This document shows positions 5,908 to 7,087 of a DNA stretch of 7,087 bases, in pieces. Position 1 is the stretch's first letter. Each line of letters starts with the position of its first letter. The position numbers were made by a program, and so were the translations under genes. The notes under the pieces are model-generated. The model did no database searches. It was given only the letters and a program-made list of their open reading frames with translations, and was not told the DNA's origin. The stretch spans positions 1-7,087 of the forward strand of contig DAOUEW010000113.1 of assembly GCA_034430275.1 (NCBI GenBank). Reading direction: 5' to 3'. The stretch comes from JAUVXJ01 sp034430275 (GTDB taxonomy: Bacteria > Chloroflexota > Anaerolineae > UBA7937 > B3-Chlor).

Positions 5908-6812
5908 CCTGCTATCTCCTCCGTCCCGGCAAGGCGGATGTACAGCACCACCGCGACCAGAATCATCACCAGCAAGATCGTTGACGTAGCCGCCGACGTC
6001 GAGTAGTAGACGCGCTGGTACTCATAGTATCCAAATGTGGACAACACGGGTACGGTTCGTCCCACGCCAAGTCCCATAGGGTGCGCGAAGATACGGAAGG
6101 CGTCGATACCCCTGATGACCACCGCCGAGGTGATGGCCGGTCTCAACAGCGGCAGGGTGATGTTCCGGAAGCGCTGCCACGCACCGGCGCCATCCACCTC
6201 CGCAGCCTCGTACAGCTCCGTGGGAATGGACTCCAGGCCGGCCAGCAAGATGAGCATCACCAGCGGCGTCACCTTCCACATGTCGGATACGGCCACCGTG
6301 AACAAGGCCAGAGGATCCTTCAGCCAGTCTATGGGCTGCGCAATGAGGCTGAGATCGATGAGAGCTTCGTTGAGGTATCCAGATGATAGGAAGATATAGC
6401 GCATGTTCGACGCGGCCACCACCACGGGTATGCCCAACGGCAGAAGCATGATAGCCCGAAAGATGCCTCTCCCCCTGAAGGGGCGGGCCATCATCATAGC
6501 CACGACCAGCCCTAGGACTAGTTCCATGCTCACGCTGGCGAAGGTGACGATGAGAGTGTTGGTGAAAGCAGACACGAACTGGTAGTCGTCGATCACCAGC
6601 CGGTAGCTTTCCAGTGTTGGGAAGCCCCCTCCTCGAGGAGGATTCTGGAAGCCCAGGAGGATGGAGGACAGAACCGGTACCAGCGTTGTCCCAAACACGT
6701 ACAGGAATAACGGAGTGATGAGTACTATCTCGAACCGGTATCGTTTGAGGAAGTGCCTGGCCCTGGCAACCAGGCTGGGAGTGTATGGGCGCGCCAGCTC
6801 GGCAGTAGTCAT
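5904..6812 (-). CDS. Sugar ABC transporter permease, MalF-type (CUT1)
   Basis: The first inner-membrane subunit of the CUT1 importer, 302 residues. It is the compact MalF form (as in UgpA/LacF-type proteins), without the large periplasmic domain of E. coli MalF. Membrane segments are visible at about 29-53, 86-109, 118-135, 180-194, 224-235 and 277-292. The EAA loop starts at 202 (E202-A-A, Asp207-Gly208) with the conserved Pro221. A GGAG lies at 6822-6825, nine bases before the ATG. It follows the binding-protein gene by 66 bp, which includes a strong hairpin, and overlaps the next permease by 4 bp. No partner ATPase gene is in the window. Confidence 0.94.
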   Translation of the reverse strand: MTTAELARPYTPSLVARARHFLKRYRFEIVLITPLFLYVFGTTLVPVLSSILLGFQNPPRGGGFPTLESYRLVIDDYQFVSAFTNTLIVTFASVSMELVLGLVVAMMMARPFRGRGIFRAIMLLPLGIPVVVAASNMRYIFLSSGYLNEALIDLSLIAQPIDWLKDPLALFTVAVSDMWKVTPLVMLILLAGLESIPTELYEAAEVDGAGAWQRFRNITLPLLRPAITSAVVIRGIDAFRIFAHPMGLGVGRTVPVLSTFGYYEYQRVYYSTSAATSTILLVMILVAVVLYIRLAGTEEIAG

Positions 6813-6840
6813 GCTATCCCGCTCCGATCGTAGGAAAGCA

Positions 6841-6870
6841 GGGACTGGGCCCTCAAATGGGCCCAGTCCC
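6841..6870 (-). terminator. Intra-operon 12-bp hairpin between binding protein and permease genes
   Basis: Perfect 12-bp arms GGGACTGGGCCC and GGGCCCAGTCCC flank a 6-nt loop, filling most of the 66-bp gap after the binding-protein stop. On the minus strand a moderately T-rich TGCTTTCCT follows, without a true T run. The likely role is partial termination or protection of the upstream mRNA 3' end, giving more binding protein than permease, as is known for mal-type operons. Confidence 0.65.
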
Positions 6871-6878
6871 CGAGGAGT

Positions 6879-7087
6879 CTACTCGTTGGCAGCGATGAGC
6901 GTCGCCAGGCGCGCTCCCACGTCGTTGAGCACGGTCTCCACGTCCTCACCGTTGTATACTGCGCGATCCCATGCCTCCGTGATCAACGGGAATACGTCCG
7001 TCGTCAGGTAAGGCACGTTCGGCCGCAGCACTCCATCTCGCGCCGCCGCCTGTATCGCATCCCACAACGGCTTCTGATCCTCCGCTA
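6879..7087 (-). CDS. Sugar ABC transporter substrate-binding protein, C-terminal end (partial)
   Basis: The last 69 codons of a gene that enters from the right edge and stops with TAG at 6879-6881. The visible peptide (beginning AEDQKPLWDAIQAA and ending ATLIAANE) has the pattern of a CUT1 family-1 binding protein C-terminus: PLWDAIQ, a segment with VPYLTTDVFPLITEAWDRAVYN, then a final amphipathic helix with GEDVETVLNDVGARL, in which 'x-ED-hx-x-L' spacing is common. It lies directly upstream of the MalF- and MalG-type permeases in the same orientation, so it is most likely their extracytoplasmic receptor. The signal peptide and ligand site are outside the window. Confidence 0.8.
   Translation of the reverse strand, partial: AEDQKPLWDAIQAAARDGVLRPNVPYLTTDVFPLITEAWDRAVYNGEDVETVLNDVGARLATLIAANE

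Overview
The window is GC-rich bacterial DNA. Every gene I can support lies on the minus strand, so transcription runs from high to low coordinates. It holds parts of two carbohydrate-uptake operons separated by about 1.15 kb with no confidently assigned gene. The lipoprotein signal ending in LAAC with a Thr/Pro-rich linker, the multiple sugar ABC systems and the TreT-type trehalose synthase suggest a Chloroflexota-like or similar GC-rich, possibly thermophilic bacterium. That placement is inference; no marker gene is present.

Operon 1 (7087 down to 3731) runs: the C-terminal end of a solute-binding protein (entering from the right edge), a MalF-type permease, a MalG-type permease (4-bp ATGA overlap) and a TreT-like GT4 trehalose synthase. 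This arrangement recalls the archaeal trehalose/maltose ABC locus that carries treT. The likely job is uptake of trehalose or a related disaccharide, with interconversion of trehalose and NDP-glucose plus glucose. No CUT1 ATPase (MalK/MsmK type) is visible, so it must lie elsewhere. A perfect 12-bp hairpin separates the binding-protein gene from the permeases, and a perfect 11-bp hairpin follows treT as a candidate terminator.

The middle (3730 to 2565) has no gene I can name. On the minus strand it holds an open frame with coding-like third-position GC but no recognised family. That frame is preceded in phase by an ATG and 11 further sense codons that end in a TAG. The region also contains two near-identical extended -10-like motifs, a 15-bp palindrome that could be an operator, and a small hairpin.

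Operon 2 (2564 down to 1) runs: a CUT2 (RbsC/FrcC-type) permease, a single-domain CUT2 ATPase (FrcA-like, unlike the two-domain RbsA) and a LacI-fold sugar-binding lipoprotein cut by the left edge. Together they form a complete monosaccharide-type importer whose substrate cannot be read from the sequence. The binding protein is last in the operon. It has its own strong Shine-Dalgarno sequence after a 137-bp spacer that contains a second, perfect 12-nt anti-16S match with no obvious gene attached.

Nothing here convincingly amounts to a new defence, mobile or RNA-guided system. The least explained parts are the 1.15-kb inter-operon region and the non-coding elements within the operons.
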